From Phlebotomus papatasi (Eukaryota; Arthropoda; Insecta; Diptera; Psychodidae), in the NCBI RefSeq assembly GCF_024763615.1, contig NC_077222.1, positions 34,038,001 to 34,102,000 on the forward strand: DNA of 64,000 nucleotides, read 5' to 3'. A model generated the notes under the pieces. That model was not told the origin of the DNA. It saw nothing but the letters and a program-made list of their open reading frames with translations, and ran no database searches. Both the position numbers and the translations under genes were made by a program. Positions within the stretch are counted from its first letter, which is position 1, and every line of letters begins with the position of its first letter. Below are positions 11,839-22,574 of this stretch, piece after piece.

Positions 11839-12596
11839 AATCGGAAGAGCAGTTGGATCCAAAAAATGCACATATTTGAAGCGCTGCGTTTTAGAAGCAT
11901 TTTTCTGTTTGATATCTTCTGGCCTGAAGTGCATGCTGCACACGTACTTATCCTTCCCTACAAGGGACATAGAGAGCTGTAGACGTCTAGCCCAAATTTC
12001 CCGAACTTGCGAGTTACTTGGAAATCTAAAAAAATAATAATACCAAAACATAATTGCAAAAATACAAGTCAGAGATATTCTTTAGCATATTTTCTTTTAT
12101 CCCACTTTCCACTTGTTTCTAATCTTTAGTTTAAATTAATTTCTTTAGTTTTATTTAAAAAAAAAATGAAGAAATGTGCAATGTAGCCTCTTCGTCAATT
12201 CACCAAACCTAAATACACGAATATTGAGTTGGTTTTTATTCGAAAACTCATTTTCTATGAGCTCAAACAATTTTCTCACTGATTTAAAAAAAAAGCAATA
12301 GAAGATATTTTTTCGCAAGGCAAAATTACCCCTAAATACTATCCTGTCGAATATGTTGGTCGGGAAGATTTTCACCGTATACACATTTTTAAGAATTTTT
12401 TTTTCTATTCATATTAATCGCCGTTTAGAACAAATTACACCCCCACGCATTCACAATTAAATAAGCTTTCACTCACTATTTTTCACTAAAATTGCTGCAA
12501 CAAAGGAAAGAAGAAAATTGTAATTTACCTGTGGAAGGTCACCCCATTGGGATTTCGGTGTTTAGAGTTGAAGCAATTTATGACCGCGCACTTCAT
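11839..12596 (-). CDS. THAP cassette 3 (exon 1 12529-12596; exon 2 11839-12025)
   Basis: Exon 1 begins MKCAVINC and ends AG/GTAAAT. Exon 2 begins FPSNSQVREIWARRL and ends ALPI at GTAAGT, phase 0. Zinc ligands C3, C8, C52 and H55 (VCSMHF) and W34 are all present, so the 85-residue THAP domain looks functional. Exon 2 contains KTQRFKYVHFLDP, close to cassettes 2 and 4. The substitutions SMSLVGKDKY in the loop before the third ligand are its own. The intron block is at 12322-12350 and the upstream block at about 12816-12860. Confidence 0.85.
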
Positions 12597-13214
12597 TTTT
12601 CACACGTTTCACTGCACGGATATCTTCACGCACACTCAAGTAATTACTGGAAATTATATTTTTTCTACAATTTGCTGATTTTCTCACTTGTTTTATCCAC
12701 AAAACTCTGGACCACCCAAATCAAAAAAAAAAACACAACCATATGCGGCGATTGTCAAGCGGTTATGGATTTTTCCGCTGCGTGTCGCTCGCGAACATGC
12801 CTTTATGGTGAAAATTTGAATTCTCTATAAAAATTTGGCCAAAATAACGAACATTCCAGAGGGGGGTGGGTAATATCATAGGCTTATAGAAAAGTTTTCA
12901 GTAACCAATAATTAATCATTTTAAATAAAAACAACTTCAGCTTTTCGCTTATTCAATACATTTTAAAAACAAGTATATTTCCTAAAAGTGCATTTAAAAC
13001 AAAATAAAAATACACACACAATTTTTTATTCTACAAAATTAAATTAGATGTTAACAAAAATATGTTAGATGTGATACTTACATAATCACACCTATTTTAC
13101 TCATTTAATTAATATCAGAAGTACGGCCTTATATTAAGAATGAACGTATTTGGACCACTTTGAAAATTCTCTATAGAAAATTTGCTAAGAAGTGATGAAG
13201 GAGTGATAACTTAC

Positions 13215-13903
13215 TATCGGAAGGGCGGCTGGATCCAGGAAATGCACGTATTGGAAACGCAGTGTTTTGGAAGCATTTTTAATTGTGATATCTTCAGGTT
13301 TGAAGTGGGCACTGCATATTCGAACGTTTTTCTGGGTTATCACTGAGGCTGACAGTTTCAAGCGATTAACCCAGACCTCACGTACATGTGCATTACTTGG
13401 AAGCCTTAAAGATAAAAAAAAATTTAGGAAACACAAATTGTAAAAAAAAACTAATAAAGAAAATATAAAGAGGCAATGAAACGAATAGTTAGTTCTTATA
13501 TCACTTTCCATTTATAATATGTTTTAAAATTTCAAATCAATTTGATCTATTTAATTTTGCTTATTTTGATAATAACGTGTAAAAAAAATCATGAATTACA
13601 GAAATAATACCTTTAATGGATTACATGGACTAAAAGAATAAGAAATTACTCGATGCCCCTAATTCTTCCCTGACAATAATGCCACCTACTCAACACACTT
13701 ATAACTCATGTTTGCTCCTGTATTTGGCTGGAACTTAGAAAAACTCTTTCAGAGTCATATTCATAATTTAATGGTGTGTTTTTCGAACTATCTCGTTTCT
13801 GAGGTTCCATAAAAATAAAGAAATTCCTAAATTACCTGTGGAATGTCACTCCCAAAGAGTTCTGTCGTTGGGAATTTTGGCAATTTCCCACGGCACACTT
13901 CAT
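13215..13903 (-). CDS. THAP cassette 4 (exon 1 13836-13903; exon 2 13215-13404)
   Basis: Exon 1 begins MKCAVGNC and ends AG/GTAATT. Exon 2 starts after CTTTAAG with a G, so the split Arg is AGG and the following residues are LPSNAHVREVW rather than FP. There is one extra residue before the third ligand (NVRICSAHF), giving C53 and H56 and an 86-residue domain. The donor after ALPI is GTAAGT, phase 0. The frame is open upstream of the ATG for over 150 bases, but the conserved MKC start and the matching 68-base exon in every other cassette favour the ATG at 13903. Confidence 0.83.
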
Positions 13904-14151
13904 TTTCTCACTTTTCTCGCAATTGACACACTTCACACTTTTCACAAATCTTGTTACATATGTATTTTTAAAAGTCTTCCTTTGCTTTTTCCTTTTTTTT
14001 TTTAGTAAATTTTCACAATTTCGTCGTTGCCAATCTTCAGCAAACGCTGCGTCTGTCAAGTACTTGCGAAATTTTAACGCCAGTTGCGCTAGCGGTACGC
14101 CGTGAAAAGCGCTCGTGAGGCGCTCACGGTAGAATTTTGAATTCTTTGTAA

Positions 14152-14404
14152 CACTGAGAAAAAAAGAGGCTGCGATTAACTTTTTTTCGTCATAATTTTT
14201 ACACTTTTTGGGTGTAAATGTTGATATATATTTTTTAATGTTAATTTTAAACCTTTTAAGGGTAAAATCAACATGAAAAAAGGGTTACTTTAACATATAA
14301 TACACATAAAAAGGGTAATATTTACGCCGTTTTCGGATCAATACTGCAGGGTAAAATTAACATTTCCGGAATGTTATTTTGACTTTTTAGGATTTTTCTC
14401 AGTG
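14152..14404. mobile_element. MITE, 253 bp, CACTGAG ends
   Basis: The terminal inverted repeat is CACTGAGAAAAA / TTTTTCTCAGTG. The interior is rich in GTAAAATTAACAT-like words in both orientations. It is inserted in the promoter-side region of cassette 4, just after GAATTCTTTGTA, splitting the conserved upstream block. A relative lies at 62753-63008. Confidence 0.75.
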
Positions 14405-14710
14405 AAAGAACTTTTGCTACAATAAAGGTATTAATAAATAGTGGGTTAATTGAATAATATATTCTATTAATCTGCTAAAAATTTTATCAATGATGTAGTA
14501 CAAACATAAAATTATATAATTTCTTTTAAAATTTCCCATAAAGTGGTTTTTCTTTCTTTCGAAATGAATGAATTCAATAGTGTCGTCAAACAGAACTGGA
14601 AATAATTGTTTGTCACTACTAGAGTCGCACTGTAATATCCTTAAATTATTATTTTTCATATCTATTACTTATAATACTTTATTAATACTTATAATTGCTT
14701 TATTACTTAC

Positions 14711-15307
14711 TATTGGAAGAGCGGTCGGATCCAAACAATGGACGTATTTGGCTTTTGTCTTCGACTTGCAAATATTTCTCAGTTTTATATTTTCAGACCT
14801 GAAGTGAAGACTGCATACGTGTTTATTACAGTTCACGTCTGCAGCTGAAAGCTTGAGGCGATCAGCCCAGACTTTTTGAATTTGAGGATTTGTTGGAAAT
14901 CTAAAAATTTTTGCAAACAAAAATTAAAAAAAAAAATGTTCAAAATATAGGGAAATTCATAAGTATATTTATTTCTTATAATCACTTTCATTGTACTGTA
15001 TTTAAATTCAATTAAATTTATTTGTGCGAGAGATGTTCCCCAGATTCTACCCTGGTAAAGCTAGCAAAAATATTTTGCTAAGAAATGTTTTAAAACTTTC
15101 TCATGCACTTTTCTTCTTTATTTTGAGAGACTCAATTTATAGTTCTTATATCACTCTATTCCTAATTAAATGAGCTTTACATTTGTGGTAAAAACCTAAA
15201 TCGGATCCCACAAGAAGAAAGAAATATTTGTCTATTTACCTGTGGAATGTTACACGCAGAGGATTTCGATGGAGGGTGTTTCCACAATTTTCCACTGTAC
15301 ACCTCAT
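14711..15307 (-). CDS. THAP cassette 5 (exon 1 15240-15307; exon 2 14711-14900)
   Basis: Exon 1 begins MRCTVENC and ends AG/GTAAAT. Exon 2 begins FPTNPQIQKVWADRLKLS. Ligands C3, C8, C52 and H55 (VCSLHF) and W34 are intact. The stretch before ALPI is two residues longer than in cassette 8, giving 86 residues in all. The final donor is GTAAGT, phase 0. Exon 1 (CGNT.HRNPLRVTFHR) and exon 2 (ADVNCNKHVCS) show that cassette 8 is its closest relative, as expected if 5-6 and 8-9 arose by a block duplication. The intron block is at 15026-15059. Confidence 0.85.
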
Positions 15308-15728
15308 TTTTCTCACTTTTCACCACTCAAATATGTACTCAAAAGTTTTCACACACTTTTTCACAGAAATTTCTTTAATATTTTTCAGATTTTTTTTCAT
15401 AAACCCTTTGCATCAATATTCGACCAAATTGCTTCACGTGGGTACTGTCAAAAGTGGTTTGCGTGTTTTGCCACTAGATTCGCTAGCAGTTCTCTGCAAA
15501 ATCTCTTGCATCGCTTGTACGTTAGATTTTCGAATTTTCTTGAATAATTTTCTAAAATAACGATATTGATAGAGGAGCTTACATGGTTATTTATGGGAAA
15601 TATTTGAGAACTGGTCACTTTATATTGAAAGCCAAATTTTAAAATTTTTGGTAATCAAAATTTACCCTAGATTCCCCTAATCGTTTTCTGCAAACGAGTA
15701 AAACTAAAAACAAAAAAGTACGGTTTAC

Positions 15729-16553
15729 CATTGGAAGGGCGTCTTTAGTTAAAGATCGTGCGTACTTGGAGCGCTTCGTCCTGGATATACTTTTCCATTC
15801 AATATCTTCTGGCCTGAAATGGAGGCTGCATACGACTTTGGTCGGGTTTACAACTGAAGCTGACAGCTTCAGGCGAGTTGCCCAAATTTCTCGTAACTTT
15901 ACATTAGCTGGAAATCTAAAAGAGAATATTTTGTCAAAAAATTGTAAATATCTAGTCTTTTCGTCATAGTTTCTTCATTAATTGAAATTATCTTTATTCC
16001 TTATGGCTCGGGCGCACCTTCTTATTTCAGTGAAATTGCATAAATTAAAATTTTAACATTTATTCTTTCAACCAAAAATCATATATATGCAGTTATCCCT
16101 TTCTTGAAATTGAAATTGACAATAAAAAATGTTTTTACAATAAAAAAAAAAATGGTTTTGAAATATCCACACCACCATTTTTTCCACTAAAAATGTAACT
16201 TACAAATATGGAGTTGAAGCAAATTAAAAATCCCACTAACTCAATTGAAAAAAATCATTATTAAAAAAACAACAGACTTTTTGCAAGAGATATTGCCCCT
16301 AATTCTTCTCTGGCAGAAAAATTCCATATCGCAATGTTCGACCAAATTTCCCACGTTTTCTCTGTTTTATAATTTGCGAACTTACTTATAATTTATATAT
16401 CAATAGGAGCCGTATTATTTTAGTTTTCTTATGAACTAATCAATTAGGATAAGTTCACAAAAAATAAAAGATTTTGGCACAATACCTGTGGAATGACACC
16501 CCCAGGGGATTTCGTTGGTCACTGTTGCTGCAATTTTTCACAACACACTTCAT
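15729..16553 (-). CDS. THAP cassette 6 (exon 1 16486-16553; exon 2 15729-15915)
   Basis: Exon 1 begins MKCVVKNC, ends in VSFHR rather than VTFHR, and has donor AG/GTATTG. Exon 2 begins FPANVKLREIWATRLKLS. Ligands C3, C8, C52 and H55 and W34 are present. The domain closes with ALPM instead of ALPI, followed by GTAAAC, still phase 0. This closing variant and weaker donor are shared only with cassette 9, its sister. The intron block is at 16284-16318. The upstream block at about 16791-16835 is followed at once by a 1-kb repeat insertion. Confidence 0.84.
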
Positions 16554-16835
16554 TTTTCTCGCTTTCTCTCACTTTTTCTCAATAGTCAATCCGCGTAAAA
16601 TGTTTAGATGTATCTTTAGCCTTTAGTCTTCGATTTATTCTGACTTTCTTTAGTTTTTTTTAGCACTGAAACAACGGAAACATTGCACTCACAATTTCAC
16701 AAGAATCATAATAATCTCCGCGAGGTGACTGTCAAAAGGTTAAGAAAGTATGCCGCCAGGTTCGCTAGTGGCGCATCGTTCACGATACAAATTTGAATTC
16801 TCTATAGAGAACTTGGTAAAATAACGATATTGATA

Positions 16836-17815
16836 CACAGAAAAAAATATTTTGTAAAAATGTTCGTAAATGTTTGTGAATTCCTATGGGGGAGTTAAAA
16901 AATGCTCGTGAATCGTATAACCCACAATCATGTTCGTAAAAGTTTGTACTTGTCTCACAAATATTGTTCGTAACATTATCATTTGACGAACAATTTTTGT
17001 ACTTTTACAAACATTTGTTCGTAAATGTTCGTAACACACAAAAAATGTTCGTAAAATTTTGTCATTCCCGTCAAATAATATCTGCAGATATCTTTAAGAT
17101 TTCTGTAGAGAAAATCTACACCTCTACAGAATATCTGCAGATAAATTCTGTAGATATTCTTACGAATTTTATTTGGGCTTGGGACAAAATTCGTCAGAAT
17201 ATTTCGGCAGATTTTCTGACGAATCTCTAGACGAATTTCTGTAGATATTCTGTAGATTTTTTCTACATTCCAGACTTTCCAGACAAGATGTGTCAGAAGA
17301 GATGGAAAAATTTTTCACTGAAGTTTGCAAAATTCTATAGAGTTATTCTTAGTGATATCACGGTGTTTATATAAAATAAAGAATTCTGCGACGCCGTGTT
17401 ACAAGTAGAGAAAAGTGAAGTGAAAACTTTAAACAGAGTGTCGACCAAAATTTCATGTTTTTGTATCATTCGATTGGCGATTTTTAAGAAATTAGTATTT
17501 TTGCTCGCAGTTTTTTTACTTATCTAAAATGTGTACTCGGTAATGCTTGTTAAGCAGAGCATACAATTTTCTTTATAACTTCTACAGTTTCTTCATAAAT
17601 CAACAATATTTTTGTGAAGTAATGGAGGTTATGCAGATTTTCTAGGGAGAAATTCTGCCGAGAATCTGCAGATTTTCTCTGAATGTACTAGACTATACCG
17701 TTAAAATTCAAAAAACCTCAGAGTAAAATCGGCAGGTAGAGCAATGATTTGACGGGTTTGCTCGTAAATGTTTGTTCTCCTGCCGAACATTTTACGAACA
17801 TTAAGTTATTGTGTG
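16836..17815. mobile_element. Repeat-rich insertion between cassettes 6 and 7
   Basis: Built of two families of short repeats: ATGTTCGTAAATGTT words near both ends in opposite orientations, and TCTGCAGATATTCTGTAGAT words in the middle. Outer ends resemble CACAGAAAA and its inverse, poorly matched. It abuts the conserved GATATTGATA of cassette 6. No coding capacity is seen. The exact ends are uncertain. Confidence 0.5.
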
Positions 17816-18138
17816 TTGCGCATTTGGTTAAGTTTGTTTATTAAAGCAAATATTTTCAAATTTGCTATGATTTCATTAAGCTTTATCGATATGCTTAATC
17901 ATTGAGATTTTCCTGTGGGATTTTCAACGGTTTTGACCAAAAAATAGAATTTTATTGAATGAGAATTTGAGAAGTTTATATATTTTTTCTAATATTACAA
18001 AAAAACCTAACTTTTGATTTTATATTTATATAAAGACGGAAGTTTAATAAAGAAAACTACAAAAGTAGTACCCAAAGAGCCAAAATACATTCTTAAAACT
18101 ATACTTGGATTAGGTTCATATTTTAATCATTCACTTAC

Positions 18139-18801
18139 AATTGGAAGTGCGGCCTTATCCAAAGAATGCACGTATCTGGAGCGTGCAGATTTCGTCGCTA
18201 CATTTATCAGCTGGATATCGCCTGGCTTGAAGTGAAGACTGCATACAAAATTGTTCTGGCTCAAGAGTGAAGCAGAGAGCTTCAAACGCTTTGCCCAGAT
18301 TTCCCGCTTTGTTACATCTCTCGGAAATCTAAAAAAAAAAAATCAAAAACAAGAATTATCGGAATTGTATAATAGATTTTTATCATTTTTTTCGATGATT
18401 AATTTTTTGAAATAATAAGAGAAAACAATAAAAAGCTCAACAAAAATTCTTTTAGTGAAAAAATCACAGTTTTGAAACGGTTTAAACAAGTTTATCGCAA
18501 AAAAAAAGTTCACGAGAGACATTACTCGTGGGCCCCCTCAATACATCCCTGTCAAAAGTATGCGAAATTTTTCTTTCTGCTGAAACCTGAACATTCTCCT
18601 TGATTATCTCTACATTTTTACGAATTTCCACGTGTGATTCTTACGCCAATATTTTCCTTATTAAATGAGCTATCATTAGAATACCAGTATTAGAAACAAA
18701 ACCCGAAAATATTAGGAAATGTGGGCAATTTACCTGTGGAATGTAACCCCCAGCGGGTTGTGTCGATAGGAATTTGCACAGTTTTTCACCTCACACTTCA
18801 T
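18139..18801 (-). CDS. THAP cassette 7 (exon 1 18734-18801; exon 2 18139-18328)
   Basis: Exon 1 begins MKCEVKNCANSYRHNPLG, differing from cassette 1 in only one of the first 18 residues. Exon 2 begins FPRDVTKREIWAKRLKLS and carries C52/H55 (VCSLHF) with W34. The linker before ALPI is one residue longer than in cassette 1, for 86 residues. The donor is GTAAGT, phase 0. The closing region reads ARSRYVHSLDKAALPI. The intron block is at 18512-18557. A 1.76-kb composite insertion (19020-20776) separates the exon from its own upstream block at about 20797-20840. Confidence 0.85.
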
Positions 18802-19019
18802 CTTCCGCACTTTTGTCCACTATCCACACCTTTTCAGAGAACTTTTTTACCTAAATCTTAGGTATTTTTCCTAACTTTTTGCTGAGATTAGCACTATTTT
18901 CACTCGAACAACTGGAGCACACACAAATTGCACAATTTACCACATGCGGTGATTGCGGAGATTGTCAAGTGACTATACAGCATTTTTCCGCTAGTTTCGC
19001 TATTGTCGCTTTGTGAAAC

Positions 19020-20776
19020 CCCGGCGGGACCAAAATACACAGTTCACATGACATACAATGTATTTACGACTTATTCTTGGAGGAAAAATACATAGTTACA
19101 CATGTATTATGTATTTGATGAGGACTTGTCATTCAAAAATACAAGTTCACTCACATACACAGTATAAACTACGTATTTCTGTACTGGGAGTACATACCCC
19201 ATTGCAAAAGAAAGCGGAATAGGAATAACAAGCGAAAAATTCCTTGGAATTTTCAACTATTTTTCCTTAAAAAATTCCATAGGAATTTTCCATAATAGGT
19301 TCCAAGGAAAATTTAATGGATTTATGCTGGATTTTTTCTATTGAATACATCCATGGAAATGCTCGTGGAATTTATGTGGATTTTTCCACCAAAATAAAAT
19401 GGAGAAAAAATGAAGCTGTCACATGCACCTCATGATTTTACTTCCGAATTTTATAGAAACGGCAAAGATTACGAGGATTATAATATGTTTTTATAAACCA
19501 GCAATAACGAATTGACACTTTGAGCAATAAAAAAATATTTTATTAAAAAAATTTTTTTTTCCTAAAATATATATTAATTAACATAAAAACAGCATTATTT
19601 TAGGTTGGCGACCTATTTAATGTAATCACTTCATTATTATCTACACGAAACGCAGCATCGCATAATTAATTATATTATAATTGCCACATGAATCAATAGA
19701 AATGTTTGCGGAAGGTTTGGAAACAAATTCTAAAAGTTGTCGCAACACCATTTTATTTGTTTGACATTTCAGAAAACTAGTGGAAAAATCCATATAAAAA
19801 ACTATGGAAAGATAGTGGAAATTTCCATATGTTTTTTCCAGCTTATCCCGCGGACGTTTCACGTGTGAGTTTCCATATAAATCTTCCGCGGAATACCGCG
19901 GAATTTAACGCTGGAATTCCAGCATGTCGTACTAGTATATTCCATGGAGCACTATGATTTCCATGGAATTTCCGGCTTTAAATTCCATAGGAAAACTTAG
20001 TGGAATTTTAGCGTCAAATTCCAGCGACTTTAGCCATTTGGACGCAAGTTTTCCATTGGAATTTTTGCGGAATTTTGCTATGGGGTAGTTGTACGAAAAC
20101 TCCGTATAAACTACGTACTTGTAACTGCAAAATAACTGTCAACACACACATACAGACGCACACGACCAAATGGCGACCAAACAAACTTGTCACATGCACC
20201 TGCCGTTTTTATTTCCAAATATTGACGAAATTATAGATGTCACAAGGATTTTAATATATTTTATTTAACCAGAGGCAACGATTGAACAATTTAGATAATC
20301 ACAAAGTATCGTGTAAAAAAAAATATTTTGCAAAAACACTCACAGAATGGAATAAAAACACGCGTATTTTAGGTTTGCAACTTCTTTAATATTTTCACTT
20401 CACTATTTTCTACAGATAACACAGCGTCGCATAATTATTATATTATTATAATCACTGAAATTACTAATAATTGTAACACATAATTTGTAAACAGAATATT
20501 CCAATGGAAAATATTTCCCGTTGTCAAAACAGCTGACAACACGCCTGCCAACAGCATTTTCTGTCATACGGAGTTTTTATTATATTTACGATGTATGTAA
20601 TACTACGTATTTACTCTGTAAGAGATAATACTTCACACGGACACACTCACACCAAAGCACACTTCGGGTCTCATTTGGTGCAAATAGTACTGAGTAAAAT
20701 GTATGGGCGTACATGATGATACTGAGTATTCGTACAACGTATATACACAGTTTATAGGTAGTTTGGTCCCGCCGGG
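19020..20776. mobile_element. Outer TIR element with 15-bp perfect ends, carrying a nested element
   Basis: Perfect inverted ends CCCGGCGGGACCAAA (19020-19034 and 20762-20776). The interior has many CATAC/GTATT/ACGTA words. It contains a core (about 20190-20500) that resembles the core of the element nested within it (about 19430-19680) and the sequence at about 31110-31470. It sits in the promoter-side region of cassette 7. Confidence 0.75.
19197..20085. mobile_element. CCCCATTGC element, copy 1, 889 bp
   Basis: The ends are CCCCATTGCAAAA and TTTTGCTATGGGG, flanked by TA on both sides. The outer thirds are dense in TTCCATGGAATTT-like words. Open frames in it are repeat-derived. Two more copies, one inside the other, lie at 43385-45197. 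Confidence 0.85.
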
Positions 20777-21049
20777 ACCGCTCTCACACAGGATATTTGA
20801 ATTCTCTATAGAGAATCTGCAAAAATAACGGTATTGACAGAGGGGTGGTTTTGACCATTAGGAGTCTGTAAAATATGTTATGGGCTATATAGGTGGACAA
20901 AAAGCCGTTGGATTTCAGACGACATTTTTCGATAATTATGGAATGGCATTTTTTTCCAAATGCTCGATTGAGAAAGAGTCTACTGTACTAACCTTAAACT
21001 ATTTCTTAATTCCTGTTACATACAAAACTGTATTAAGAAAGAAATATTA

Positions 21050-21390
21050 CAGTAGACTCTCGCTAAATCGGCTCTTTTAAGATCGGGCTACTTTTTAATT
21101 CGGGTGGCAGTTAAATGCGAAAAAAGTTTGTTGACATTTTTCAAGTTTGATTATGATTTATCAAATGAACCCAATATGCTCAAAATTGCCATGGTTTATC
21201 TAAGTTTTGATGTAATTTTGGGTTATTAAGGGATTTTCATGAAATTTACAATATATATGAGTATGTAAACCAATATGTGTATATGAAGATCAATAAAAAT
21301 CGTTGTATTTCAAAAAGTTTATCGCCCGAATTTCTCTCAAATTCGGATGACATTTCGGTCCCAAATGCCCGAATTTGAGAGAGTCTACTG
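21050..21390. mobile_element. CAGTAGACTCTC MITE, copy a, 341 bp
   Basis: Starts CAGTAGACTCTCGCTAA and ends TTTGAGAGAGTCTACTG, flanked by TA. It is inserted in the intron that starts at the cassette 8 exon 2 donor: only GTAAGTA separates the exon from the element. Confidence 0.9.
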
Positions 21391-21397
21391 TACTTAC

Positions 21398-22171
21398 TAT
21401 TGGAAGAGCGGATGGATCCAAACAATGGCGGAATTTGAAGCCCTGCTTGCGGACATTTGTCAGTTTTACATCTTCAGGTTTGAAATGAAGACTGCATACG
21501 TATTTATCATAAGTCACGTCTGCAACTGAGAGCTTGAGGCGATTAGCCCAGATTTTGTGAGTTTGGGGATTTCTTGGAAATCTAGAATTTTTTGCAAAAA
21601 CAAAAAATAGAAGAACTGTTAAAAATACAGGGAAATTCGCGAGTTTATTTATTTCATAAATCACTTTCATTATACTATAAATTCAATTTAATAAATTCGA
21701 ATTATGCACCTTTTGTGCAATTAATCCTAAAAAAAATAGTTTAATTCCCTGTTTTAATTTAGTTTAAACGGCCTTTAATTCCCCTCCCCATACTTTCAGT
21801 ACAATTTAAATTTTTCAAATGCTCGATTGGCCCACTTTAAAAACCTTATTTACTATAAGTAATTTGTTCAAGAATAGAACGAGATAATAATGTTTGCGAG
21901 AGATGTTCCCCTGATTCTACCCTGGCAAAGCTACAAGAATGCTGCCAAGAATTTTTTTACAATTCTCTCATGCACTTTTCTTCTTTATTTTAAGATCCGC
22001 AATTTACAGTTATTTTTTCATCAAATTCCTAATTAAATGAGCTTTCCATTGGTGATAAAAACCTAAATCGCCGCTCATAGAAAGAAAAAATAACCTTATT
22101 TACCTGTGGAATGTTACACGCAGAGGATTTCGATGGCGGGTGTTTCCGCAATTTTTCACTACGCACTTCAT
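21398..22171 (-). CDS. THAP cassette 8 (exon 1 22104-22171; exon 2 21398-21581)
   Basis: Exon 1 begins MKCVVKNCGNTRHRNPLR and ends AG/GTAAAT. Exon 2 begins FPRNPQTHKIWANRLKLS and carries C52/H55 (VCSLHF) and W34. The region between H55 and ALPI is the shortest in the array (QGFKFRHCLDPS), giving 84 residues. The donor after ALPI is GTAAGT, phase 0, with a MITE starting seven bases into the intron. It is the sister of cassette 5. The intron block is at 21895-21929 and the upstream block remnant at about 22402-22440. Confidence 0.85.
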
Positions 22172-22574
22172 TTTTCTCACTTTTGACCACTCAAGTATGC
22201 ATTCAAGAGTTGTCGCACAATTGCAATTGACTGTCTTTAAAATCTTCAATATATTTTCTCGGTTTTTCCAGGAAAACTAGAATCAATTCGGTTAAATTCC
22301 ATCGCGTGCAAACTGTCAGGAGGTTTGTATTTTTTGCCGCAAGATGCGCTAATAGTTCTCCGTGAAACCGCTCGCATCGCTTCGCTTGCACGCTGGAATA
22401 TTTGAATTCTCTTTGCTAAAACAACGAATTTGATAGAAGGTAGGGATCGTAGTGGTCCTCGTGGTCCTTTTTAAAGGAAACCAAATTCTAAAATTCTTGA
22501 ATAAAATTTCGCCCGATTCCCCTACTCGTTTTTTTGCAAACGAGTAAAACGAAAAATGAAAAAGTTTGATTTAC

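Noticed and set aside
19641..19862. Open frame starting MKRPRDKLEK, also at 44157 and 44606
   Set aside because: It occurs in all three copies of the CCCCAT element and is repeat sequence with no protein-like conservation.
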